Source: Acidovorax carolinensis
GTDB taxonomy: Bacteria; Pseudomonadota; Gammaproteobacteria; Burkholderiales; Burkholderiaceae_C
Direction of reading: 5' to 3'
Assembly: GCF_002157145.1 (NCBI RefSeq)
Contig: NZ_CP021361.1
Location: forward strand, 1,302,001 to 1,366,000
DNA: 64,000 nucleotides
Part shown: piece by piece, positions 47,476 to 54,071 of the stretch
Position numbering within the stretch: the stretch's first letter is position 1
How the letters are laid out: each line of letters begins with the position of its first letter
The notes under the pieces: generated by a model
What the model was told of the DNA's origin: nothing
Database searches by the model: none
What the model saw: the letters and a program-made list of their open reading frames with translations, nothing else
Position numbers and translations under genes: made by a program

Positions 47476-47651
47476 CGGTGAAGCGAACAACAAGAAGCAG
47501 GCAGAACCAGGGGCGGGCGCAAGGCGGCTGCGCACTGCAGTGGCAGCCCGCCATTGTGCCGCTGCTGTGGGCGCCTCCATGCTGCACCACCCACTTTCGT
47601 TGACGGCGTTCGCCTACATGGCGCCGCACAGGCCGCATCCACAATCGCGCC

Positions 47652-48947
47652 ATGCTTAAAGCACCAGGTCGCCGCCGCTCCACCGTGCCCACCGTTCTGC
47701 TGACGGCTGTGGCCACGGGTGCCCTCGTGCTGCTGGCGCTCAACTTCACCGCCGGTGAGAAGAAGGTGCAGCAGCAACTCCCCCGCCTGTACAACACCGC
47801 CAGCCCGCATTTCGAGCGCGCGCTGGGCAGTCTGCTAGGGCCCGGCATCGTGGGCGGCAACGCGGTGACCGAGCTGCTCAACGGCGACCAGATTTTTCCG
47901 CCCATGCTGGCCGCCATCCAGAGCGCCCAAAAAAGCATTACTTTTGAAACCTACATCTACTGGTCGGGCGACATCGGCAAGCAGTTTGCCGACGCCCTGA
48001 GCGAGCGCGCCCGCGCCGGTGTGCGCGTGCATGTGCTGCTGGACTGGGTGGGCAGCGCCAAGATGGACGAAAGCTACCTCACCGAGATGCAGCAGGCCGG
48101 CGTGCAGATTGAAAAATTCCACAAACCCCACTGGTACAACCTGGCCCGTCTGAACAACCGCACCCACCGCAAGCTGCTGGTGGTGGACGGGCAGGTGGCA
48201 TTCACCGGCGGCGTGGGCATTGCGCCGCAGTGGACGGGCAACGCACAAGATCCCGGCCATTGGCGCGACTCGCACTACCTAGTGCGCGGCCCCGTGGTGG
48301 CGCAGATGCAGGCCACTTTTCTGGACAACTGGCTCAAGGTCACCGGCAAGGTGCTGCATGGCGAGCTGTATTTCCCGCCCATCGCGCCCGCCGGTGCGCA
48401 AAAGGCGCAGATGTTCTCCAGCTCGCCATCGAGCGGCAGCGAGAGCATGCAGCTCATGTACCACCTGGCCATCACGGCGGCCGAGCGCAGCATCGACCTG
48501 TCGGTGGCGTATTTCGTGCCCGACGAGCTCACCCAAAAGCTGCTGATGGACGCCCTGGCGCGCGGCGTGCGCGTGCGCTTCATCACCCCCGGCGAGCACA
48601 CCGACACCGAAGCCGTGAAAGCCGCATCCCGCGCCACCTGGGGCCCGCTGCTGCAGGCGGGCGCCGAGATTTATGAGTTCCAGCCCACCATGTACCACTG
48701 CAAGGTCATGGTCGTGGACCAGTTGCTGGTGTCGGTGGGCTCCACCAATTTCGACAACCGCTCATTCCGCCTGAACGACGAGGCCAATCTGAACGTGTAC
48801 GACGCCGCGTTTGCCCAGCGGCAGACCGCGGTGTTTGAAGACGACCTCAAGCGATCGCGCCGCGTAACCTACGAAGAATGGCTGAACCGGCCACTGCGCG
48901 AGAAGGTGCACGAGAAGCTGACGGGATGGCTGCGTTCGCAGCTCTGA
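47652..48947 (+). CDS. cls: Cardiolipin synthase-like phospholipase D family protein
   Basis: 431 residues. One N-terminal membrane helix (VPTVLLTAVATGALVLLALN, about 12-31) is followed by two PLD domains, each with a full HxKxxxxD motif: HRKLLVVDGQVAFTGGVGI (about 171-189) and HCKVMVVDQLLVSVGSTNFD (about 350-369). It resembles ClsB/YbhO-type cardiolipin synthases at the cytoplasmic membrane. Substrate choice within the family cannot be fixed from sequence alone. Confidence 0.85.
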   Translation: MLKAPGRRRSTVPTVLLTAVATGALVLLALNFTAGEKKVQQQLPRLYNTASPHFERALGSLLGPGIVGGNAVTELLNGDQIFPPMLAAIQSAQKSITFETYIYWSGDIGKQFADALSERARAGVRVHVLLDWVGSAKMDESYLTEMQQAGVQIEKFHKPHWYNLARLNNRTHRKLLVVDGQVAFTGGVGIAPQWTGNAQDPGHWRDSHYLVRGPVVAQMQATFLDNWLKVTGKVLHGELYFPPIAPAGAQKAQMFSSSPSSGSESMQLMYHLAITAAERSIDLSVAYFVPDELTQKLLMDALARGVRVRFITPGEHTDTEAVKAASRATWGPLLQAGAEIYEFQPTMYHCKVMVVDQLLVSVGSTNFDNRSFRLNDEANLNVYDAAFAQRQTAVFEDDLKRSRRVTYEEWLNRPLREKVHEKLTGWLRSQL

Positions 48948-48978
48948 GCCCCATCGGCCCGTAACCGGGGCCTGCGCC

Positions 48979-49227
48979 TCAGTGCGTGATGAACTCGTAA
49001 GTCACCGCCTCGCTCTCCACCATGTCCAGAATGTCGTTGAGCACATCGTCGTCATCGGTGCTGCTCCAGGTTTCCTCGGGGTTGCTGGCAAACAGCGGCT
49101 CGATGGCCACGTCCATGAACACGCCATTGGGCAGCTTGAGCACCGGCGTGCCTTCGGACGTTCCTACCAGTTCCCAGTCGTCCGGCACGGACATTTCAAG
49201 CTGGATGGTGACGTTGAGTTTTTTCAT
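48979..49227 (-). CDS. Hypothetical acidic protein, 82 residues
   Basis: A small acidic protein beginning MKKLNVTIQLEMSVPDDWEL, with a predicted beta-rich N-terminal half and an acidic C-terminal half (WSSTDDDDVLNDILDMVESE). No family was recognised. The ATG at 49227 is preceded by AAGGAACC, a moderate ribosome-binding site. It is the first gene of the accessory stretch after cls. Confidence 0.65.
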   Translation of the reverse strand: MKKLNVTIQLEMSVPDDWELVGTSEGTPVLKLPNGVFMDVAIEPLFASNPEETWSSTDDDDVLNDILDMVESEAVTYEFITH

Positions 49228-49293
49228 GGCGGGTTCCTTGAGGATAAGGCGGCGAGGGTAACCGAATTTGATGGCAAACGGGCACTTTGCGCA

Positions 49294-49330
49294 GCAGGGA
49301 TAAGCGCTATTAGCTATTAAAAAAATAGCT
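49294..49330. repeat. Partial dispersed palindromic repeat
   Basis: CAGGGATAAGCGCTATTAGCT and ATTAAAAAAATAGCT preserve the right half of the family (ATAAGCGCTA core and AAAATAGCT arm); the left half is missing or decayed. Confidence 0.5.
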
Positions 49331-49446
49331 ACCAAGGCTGACCAGTCATCGCGATGGTGCGTTGGGCCAGTCTGCCGCACCCGCCACGCCCACGCAAGGC
49401 CACACACATTGCACGCGCCCTGCGCGCAACCCGGCCGCAGTGGGGG

Positions 49447-49908
49447 TTAGCCCGGAATTTCCGCCTCGACCAGCAGCGCCAGCAACTGCAGCGACTCTTG
49501 CCAGCCCAGATAGCACGCCTCGGTGGGGATGACGGCCGGAATGCCTGCCTGCACCACCGCCAGCTCGGTGCCCACCGACACGGCCTTGAACGTGATCGTG
49601 GTGCGCATCTCGCCCGGCAGGTTGGGGTCGTCAAAGCGGTCGGTGTGGACGATGCGCTCGCCCGGCACCAGCTCTACATACTCGCCGCCGAACGCATGGA
49701 TGGCGCCGCTGCCCAGGTTGGTGAACTGCATGCGGTAGCTGCCGCCCACGCGCGCATCCATGCTCAGCACCCGGCCCGTAAACCCGTGCGGCGGCAGCCA
49801 CTTGGCCATGGCGTCGGGGTCGAGAAAGGCGCGGTACACCCGCTCGGGCGGCGCGCGCAACACGCGGTGCAGAGTGACGGTGCCCGTGGTGGGGCCTGTG
49901 GTGGTCAT
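49447..49908 (-). CDS. SRPBCC/AHSA1 family protein
   Basis: A 153-residue START/Bet v 1-like fold of the AHSA1 group. It carries HRVLRAPPERVYRAFLDPDA with MAKWLPPHGF (about 14-43), GGSYRMQFTN (about 55) and FDDPNLPGEMRTTITFK with VSVGTELAVVQAGIP near the C-terminus. Such proteins bind hydrophobic ligands or act in stress responses; the role is unknown. It is probably monocistronic. Confidence 0.85.
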   Translation of the reverse strand: MTTTGPTTGTVTLHRVLRAPPERVYRAFLDPDAMAKWLPPHGFTGRVLSMDARVGGSYRMQFTNLGSGAIHAFGGEYVELVPGERIVHTDRFDDPNLPGEMRTTITFKAVSVGTELAVVQAGIPAVIPTEACYLGWQESLQLLALLVEAEIPG

Positions 49909-50042
49909 GGTTGGTGTCCTTTCAGTCGGAAAGCGGCGGTCGAACCCATGAGCGGCGAAAAGCCGTCCGCCTTTCTACGACGAATGAACCGGGGCGTGTT
50001 CGACACCCTGTAACCAAAAGAGAAACCCCGGCCGCCGAGCCC

Positions 50043-50360
50043 TCACGCGGCGACGGGCTGGGCGCGGTAGCTCTCGGTGCCCTGCGCCCACGCCAGCAAC
50101 CGGTCGATGTTGGGGTGCTTGCCGGGGAAGGCCCGCGCATCGGCCACATGCTCGGCATACCACTCCAGCCCCAGGCTGGCCGCTGCCGGAGTGATGCTGC
50201 CGCCATACAGCGCCGCCAGCGCGGCATACACCACCAGTGATCCACCCTGACCGGGCTTGTTCTCGATGGTGGCCAGCACCTGGCCATCGGCGCCCGCAAG
50301 GTGCAGGGCGGCGAGGTGGCTGGCGGAGGGGAGTTGCTTGAGGCGGTCTGCGAAGTTCAT
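50043..50360 (-). CDS. DUF2322 family protein
   Basis: A 105-residue DUF2322 protein. It starts MNFADRLKQLPSASHLAALH, with GSLVVYAALAALYGGSITPA (about 40-59), LGLEWYAEHVADAR (about 63-76) and PGKHPNIDRLLA (about 79-90), matching the family pattern. The function is unknown. A dispersed repeat lies just upstream at 50387-50437. Confidence 0.85.
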   Translation of the reverse strand: MNFADRLKQLPSASHLAALHLAGADGQVLATIENKPGQGGSLVVYAALAALYGGSITPAAASLGLEWYAEHVADARAFPGKHPNIDRLLAWAQGTESYRAQPVAA

Positions 50361-50386
50361 GATGATGGTGTTGATAAAAAGCTTGA

Positions 50387-50437
50387 ATGAAATTGGCCGC
50401 TAGCGCTTTATGGATAAGCGATAGCAGCTATGAAAAG
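50387..50437. repeat. Dispersed palindromic repeat upstream of the DUF2322 gene
   Basis: TGAAATTGGCCGCTAGCGCTT, TATGG, ATAAGCGATAGCAGCTATGA and AAAGA is a nearly complete copy in the opposite orientation to the one at 6461-6513. Confidence 0.7.
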
Positions 50438-50479
50438 ATGAGTGAACCTTGATGGTAAACGATGAGCGGGGTGAACGCA

Positions 50480-50809
50480 TCACGCCTGCCACACCCCAAA
50501 CCCCGCCGAGCGCAGGTCGATGCCGATTTCGATTTCCCGGTCCACCGCCTCCTCGTAGCCCATGGGGTTGAAGCCTTCATACAGATCGGGCAGCAGCCGC
50601 AGGCCATATTGCGTCACAAACCGGTTGGCCTGGATGCCCGCCTTGTGCTTGTCAAACCGCACATCCGGGTCCAGGCCCGTCATGCCCACGTAAACGCAGG
50701 GCTTGCCGTCGATGTAGCCGGGGTTGCACTTGCGAAAACGCGGCTCGTTCAACACGTCTTTGGAGAGTTCGACCACGTAGACGTGTTGGTGGGGCTTGCG
50801 ACGGCGCAT
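50480..50809 (-). CDS. Hypothetical protein resembling a GIY-YIG nuclease domain
   Basis: 109 residues. HVYVVELSKDVL (about 8-19) and KPCVYVGMTGLDPDVRFDKH (about 35-54) followed by KAGIQANRFVTQYGLRL resemble a variant GIY-YIG fold (VYV...YVGMT, then Arg, and a late Glu in EEAVDREIEIG at about 87-97). The first GIY triad is poor, so nuclease activity is not certain. It is known only as a hypothetical protein in my memory. It stands alone upstream of a palindromic repeat. Confidence 0.6.
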   Translation of the reverse strand: MRRRKPHQHVYVVELSKDVLNEPRFRKCNPGYIDGKPCVYVGMTGLDPDVRFDKHKAGIQANRFVTQYGLRLLPDLYEGFNPMGYEEAVDREIEIGIDLRSAGFGVWQA

Positions 50810-50962
50810 GGGGCTGTTGTGGGCAAAAATTGGCTCTACCGCAAGTGAGGTGAGCGCAAGCAGCTGCGAAAAATGTAGCAAACAGACGAGTGGCAATCAG
50901 AGCGACAGGCCCCGCGCAATCCAATCTGCCCACTCATCCAGGCGCAACGCTACGGCCAGACT

Positions 50963-51307
50963 CTAACCAAGCTCGTCCAGCAGAGGCTGCACAGCTTGTA
51001 GCAACGCGGGAAGAGCGGTTTGGGTGATGTTCCACACCGTGCCCGTGTTCACCGTTGCGTAGCCGTGGATAAGCTGATTGCGGAAAGCCACGATCTGCGC
51101 CAGGTCTGGAATGCGGGCCGCCAAGCCCGCGTCCAGTTTGGACAACTGGTTGAGCGCTTCGCCAATGATTTCAAACTTGCGCTCCACTGCTGCCTGAGCC
51201 ATCGGATTGGCTGCGTAGGCTTCTGCGTCCATGCCCTTGGTGAACGACTCGATAGCCAGCGCTGACTCGCGCACGTCCCACAAAAAAGCGCGTGGGTCAC
51301 GCTGCAT
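50963..51307 (-). CDS. hepT: HepT-like ribonuclease toxin of an MNT-HepT pair
   Basis: A 114-residue DUF86/HepT helical protein. The RNase motif RNQLIHGY (R-x4-H-x-Y, about 78-85) is intact, including the Tyr that MntA enzymes modify with AMP in characterised systems. It also has DVRESALAIESFTKGMDAEA and ERKFEIIGEALNQLSK, typical of the family. It overlaps mntA by 11 bases, the usual antitoxin-toxin arrangement. The length is normal and no residues are missing. Confidence 0.88.
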   Translation of the reverse strand: MQRDPRAFLWDVRESALAIESFTKGMDAEAYAANPMAQAAVERKFEIIGEALNQLSKLDAGLAARIPDLAQIVAFRNQLIHGYATVNTGTVWNITQTALPALLQAVQPLLDELG

Positions 51308-51605
51308 AAACGGCCTCGCGGTGGCGGTTGATGCTGGCCAACACGTAGGGGTTTCGCACCGCGCCCGGCTCCACCAGATCCACACCCCGGCCTAGCAGGG
51401 CTTCCAGTGCCGTTTTTGCACCAAAAAAAGTATCCAGGCCGGGCTGCGTGCCGGGCGCGAACTCCACCAGAAAGTCCACGTCGCTGTGCTCGGGGTCAAA
51501 GTCATCGGCCCGCGCGGCCGAGCCAAACACTTCCAGTCGGCGAATACCGAAGCGCTGGCAGATGGCTGAGATGCCGGAGCGGTGTTGGGCAATGGCGGGG
51601 TGCAT
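51297..51605 (-). CDS. mntA: MntA-type nucleotidyltransferase antitoxin
   Basis: A 102-residue minimal nucleotidyltransferase. The catalytic motif EVFGSAARADDFDPEHSDVDF (GS-x9/10-D-x-D, about 26-46) is complete, and a third acidic residue lies in GVDLVEPG (about 75-82). MntA transfers AMP to HepT and neutralises it. The start at 51605 begins MHPAIAQHRSGISAICQRFG; a longer frame to 51677 has no family support. It precedes hepT with an 11-bp overlap. Confidence 0.88.
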   Translation of the reverse strand: MHPAIAQHRSGISAICQRFGIRRLEVFGSAARADDFDPEHSDVDFLVEFAPGTQPGLDTFFGAKTALEALLGRGVDLVEPGAVRNPYVLASINRHREAVYAA

Positions 51606-51795
51606 TGGGATAAGTGTACCGGCGGGGTTTTCGTGTGCAGCAGCCTTGGCAGAGCGCGTGGTGGAATATGCGGACAAAGGCGGTTAATCAGAGGCTGATC
51701 CTGACTGTTCCCATGGCCCCAATAGCGTGAGTGCGGCGCAGAAGATCCACTCAGCTGTGCAATCCTGGGGCCGCGCCGGGGGCTTGGAGCCGGTC

Positions 51796-52112
51796 TTACG
51801 GCGCGCTCCCCAGTGCTGCCAGCAGCCGGGCGCTGACCTCGGTGGCATCGGGGGTGGCGAACTGCATGTTGTGCTGCTCCGTCAGCGGGCCATGGCCGGG
51901 CTCCATGCCACCGGCAGCGCCATAGCCCATGGCCTTGAACTTCCAAAACCCCCCCACTTTTTTGAGCGAGCCCACATGCGCGCCATCGGCTGTGTGCACC
52001 GCCACCACTCCGTCGTTGACGGGCAGCAACTGCAGGGGCCCGCCATCGGGCCGGGCGGCATGTGGGCAAAGGTGGTGGTGAAAGTGGGCGATAAGGTCTG
52101 GGTGTGAGGCAT
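51796..52112 (-). pseudogene. Small hypothetical protein, frameshifted
   Basis: The start MPHTQTLSPTFTTTFAHMPP is in one frame. LLPVNDGVVAVHTADGAHVG, then SLKKVGGFWKFKAMGYGAAG and a tail ending SARLLAALGSAP are in another. One missing G where CCCGGCCC should read CCCGGGCCC (minus strand, near 52051) joins them into a 105-residue protein. Composition is normal for the genome. No family is recognised. The pattern of error is the same as in tolA, glnS and others. Confidence 0.65.
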
Positions 52113-52746
52113 GGCGGTTTGTATCTCAAAACGCCCGGCGCCCACCGCATGCGGGCAGCGTGGCCCTGTAATGAAAGATGTCACGCCGGGGGCCACAGGT
52201 GCCGCACGCACCCGTTGGGCTGCATGGGCTGGGGTATGTCAGGCGGGCGGTTTGTAAGCATCAAATCAGCCCTTGGCGCATGGAGAAATTGGAGTCTGAC
52301 CCCAAATATTGCAGCCCGGCGTTAAAACGCCGTCGAATTACTTGCTCCTGGATGTTATGTCCGCCCTGGGCTACTCGCAATTGCACCCGCTCAATGGCCA
52401 TTTCAGCGGTTGGTAGCTACGCGAGCGACGCAGCGTTTGGTGATTGGGGCAGGCGGACGTGGGAAGTTCACTTCCAGTTCATTAGCAGTAGGCAAGTCCT
52501 GACCCCGATGTGCGAAAAATATTCCAATCCAAGGTGGTAGATTTTCATCTGGGGCAGCAGTTCTTGGGTGCATTTTTTTGGTGTTCAGGTTCGGATCAAG
52601 ATGATTTTGTTTCTTGGTCTGAGTAAACGTCATTGCCTCTTGATGTATTTCAAATAAGGCCGGGTGTTTAGTTCTTTTTTTGTTTAATTAGAACGGAATT
52701 TCATCATCCATTTCCTTCATTGATTTTTCGTAATTTGATTCGCTTA
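52113..52746. other. 634-bp region without a supported gene
   Basis: The region changes from normal GC to strongly AT-rich from about 52560 on. It holds one arm (52287-52304) of an inverted-repeat pair whose other arm is at 53536-53553. A minus-strand frame at 52633-52403 (76 codons, MTFTQTKKQNHLDPNLN...) has no recognisable homology and poor codon use, so it is not called. No tRNA or attachment site was recognised. Confidence 0.6.
52287..52304 (+). repeat. 18-bp inverted-repeat arm bordering the accessory segment
   Basis: AAATTGGAGTCTGACCCC matches the complement of 53536-53553 at 17 of 18 positions. The two arms bracket about 1.25 kb that includes the AT-rich orphan gene and the glnS fragment. 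I associate this motif with small mobile or REP-like sequences in proteobacteria, from memory only. Confidence 0.6.
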
Positions 52747-53259
52747 TCAAGAAGTCGAAGGAGCATTTGTTGAGTATTTTTTTAAATTTGTGGTCTCAAA
52801 ATAATAAATTGGGAATAACTCTTCGTCTCTATCGTTGTATGGATCGCTTTCAATGATGCTAAAAATTAAATTTATTGCCTCATTTTTTGAGGTTGGCGGT
52901 TCAATTTTGCATCCAGCGTGTCTTGGAATGAAAACTATATAATTAATAAGGCGTGGCAACGAAAAGCCTACATCGTTAAAAATATAGTTGTGGCTTTGAT
53001 ATCTTTCTTCTTCGATTATATTTTTATCGTATTCGTCAGGGTCTTCGTCATCAAAAATATCGTCGGCGCGAGCAGTCAGAGCATTATCGTATGTTAATTC
53101 TGTTGATGAATAATCGCTGCAAGCTTTGCTGAGGCTTCGTCTGATTTCATTCAGCATTGAACTGTTCATTGTGTCGTAGAATTCATCGCATGTTAGTGAT
53201 AATTCGAGCGCTGCACGAGTGGCTATCTTTGTGATGTCTTTAAATAGAGCGTTAGACAT
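52747..53259 (-). CDS. AT-rich orphan hypothetical protein
   Basis: 170 residues (MSNALFKDITKIATRAALEL ... NAPSTS), markedly acidic (ADDIFDDEDPDEYDKNIIEE, about 66-85), with aromatic and hydrophobic stretches later (YIFNDVGFSLPRLINYIVFI). Codon use is AT-rich (many AAT, ATT, TTT), unlike any neighbour, indicating recent transfer. No family is recognised. Immunity proteins of contact or polymorphic toxin systems often look like this, but no toxin gene is adjacent, so that is only a possibility. Confidence 0.6.
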   Translation of the reverse strand: MSNALFKDITKIATRAALELSLTCDEFYDTMNSSMLNEIRRSLSKACSDYSSTELTYDNALTARADDIFDDEDPDEYDKNIIEEERYQSHNYIFNDVGFSLPRLINYIVFIPRHAGCKIEPPTSKNEAINLIFSIIESDPYNDRDEELFPIYYFETTNLKKYSTNAPSTS

Positions 53260-53297
53260 AATTTCTCATTTGTTTGTTGCTGTTTGGTAAATCTGAA

Positions 53298-53530
53298 CTA
53301 TTTTCCCCAGCTATCCTTCAACCCCGTCACCCGGTTGAATACCGGCTTGCCCGGTGCATGGTCCTTCCGGGCGGCCACGAAGTAGCCAAAGCGCTCGAAC
53401 TGGAACTTGTCGTCGGGTTGGACTGCCGCCAGTGATGGCTCCACATACGCCGTCACCACCTTCAGGCTGCCCGGGTTCAGCAGGGCCAAAAAGTCCTTGC
53501 CGCCCGCGTCGGGCTGAGCGTCGGAAGGAA
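53298..53530 (-). pseudogene. Second, divergent copy of the glnS 3' end
   Basis: The minus strand encodes DAQPDAGGKDFLALLNPGSL, then KVVTAYVEPSLAAVQPDDKF, QFERFGYFVAARKDH and a tail ending VTGLKDSWGK. It aligns over about 75 codons with the end of the complete glnS (DAHPDAGGKDFIESLNPNSL ... VGLKDSWGK) but differs at many positions. Homology stops next to an 18-bp inverted-repeat arm (53536-53553). It has no upstream glnS sequence, so it is a remnant left when the 3' end of glnS was replaced or duplicated. Confidence 0.85.
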
Positions 53531-53535
53531 AAAAT

Positions 53536-53553
53536 GGGGTCACACTCCAATTT
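53536..53553 (-). repeat. 18-bp inverted-repeat arm at the break of the glnS fragment
   Basis: GGGGTCACACTCCAATTT is the complement of 52287-52304 with one mismatch. It lies exactly where similarity of the glnS fragment to glnS ends and 4 bp before the stop of the DUF2442 gene, marking the junction of the inserted segment. Confidence 0.6.
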
Positions 53554-53557
53554 ACCC

Positions 53558-53809
53558 TCAGGTCTCAACTCCAACAGTAACCAGCTCCCTTAGCCTCGCT
53601 GGAGAAATTTCCAATCCGTTCGGCCAGCACAAAGCACCCGCATCAATAAAAACACGGTCGAAATAGGCGGCCTCTCGCAAGGCTTCCAAGAGCGGTCCTT
53701 GGTGATTGGCGAGGTAAGCCGCGGCGTCGAAAAGGCCGTGCGTGTGGTCGCTGAATTCAAGCTCCAGTTTCCACGGTCCTGCATGGTGGACGTTGAGTAC
53801 CTTAATCAC
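53558..53809 (-). CDS. DUF2442 domain-containing protein
   Basis: 83 residues from a GTG at 53809. VIKVLNVHHAGPWKLELEFS (about 1-20), DHTHGLFDAAAYL (about 21-33) and DAGALCWPNGLEISPARLRE are the DUF2442 pattern. The GTG overlaps the stop of the DUF4160 gene by 8 bases, so a longer frame upstream is rejected. DUF4160-DUF2442 pairs are common and look like a toxin-antitoxin or other small two-gene module, but the function is not established. Confidence 0.82.
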   Translation of the reverse strand: MIKVLNVHHAGPWKLELEFSDHTHGLFDAAAYLANHQGPLLEALREAAYFDRVFIDAGALCWPNGLEISPARLRELVTVGVET

Positions 53810-54068
53810 GATCGGCTCCTTGTATGCGTTCCAAAGGCTCAAAACGCTGGGCTCGAAGCCAGTTGGCTTGCAATTCAGATTGATGCACCTGGCACCACTC
53901 TTTGATAATCGCTGCCACTTTGCGGGGAAGATCACCTTCGCTGATCTGGCCCGTGGCGATGTTCACCAATGCTTCAAACCCTTGGTATTCCACATGGATG
54001 TGGGGTGGCGGGTGGTCATCGTGCCACATGCGCACGATGATGCCAAAGAAGATGGACAGGGTGGGCAT
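53802..54068 (-). CDS. DUF4160 domain-containing protein
   Basis: 88 residues. The domain signature FFGIIVRMWHDDHPPPHIHV (about 7-26) followed by EYQGFEALVNIATGQISEGD (about 27-46) is clear. Its ATG is 3 bp after the glnS stop, and it overlaps the DUF2442 gene by 8 bases, so both would be read from the glnS transcript. The role is unknown. In my memory this pair frequently occurs near mobile or accessory DNA. Confidence 0.85.
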   Translation of the reverse strand: MPTLSIFFGIIVRMWHDDHPPPHIHVEYQGFEALVNIATGQISEGDLPRKVAAIIKEWCQVHQSELQANWLRAQRFEPLERIQGADRD

Positions 54069-54071
54069 GGG

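Noticed and set aside
49948..50013. Plus-strand 21-codon frame MSGEKPSAFLRRMNRGVFDTL
   Set aside because: It has no ribosome-binding site or homology and could be chance.
52403..52633. Minus-strand 76-codon frame
   Set aside because: It has no recognisable homology, spans a change in base composition and has poor codon use.
53254..54071. tRNA gene or att site as integration target next to glnS
   Set aside because: No cloverleaf-like sequence, integrase or direct repeat was found, so a site-specific tRNA integration is not supported.
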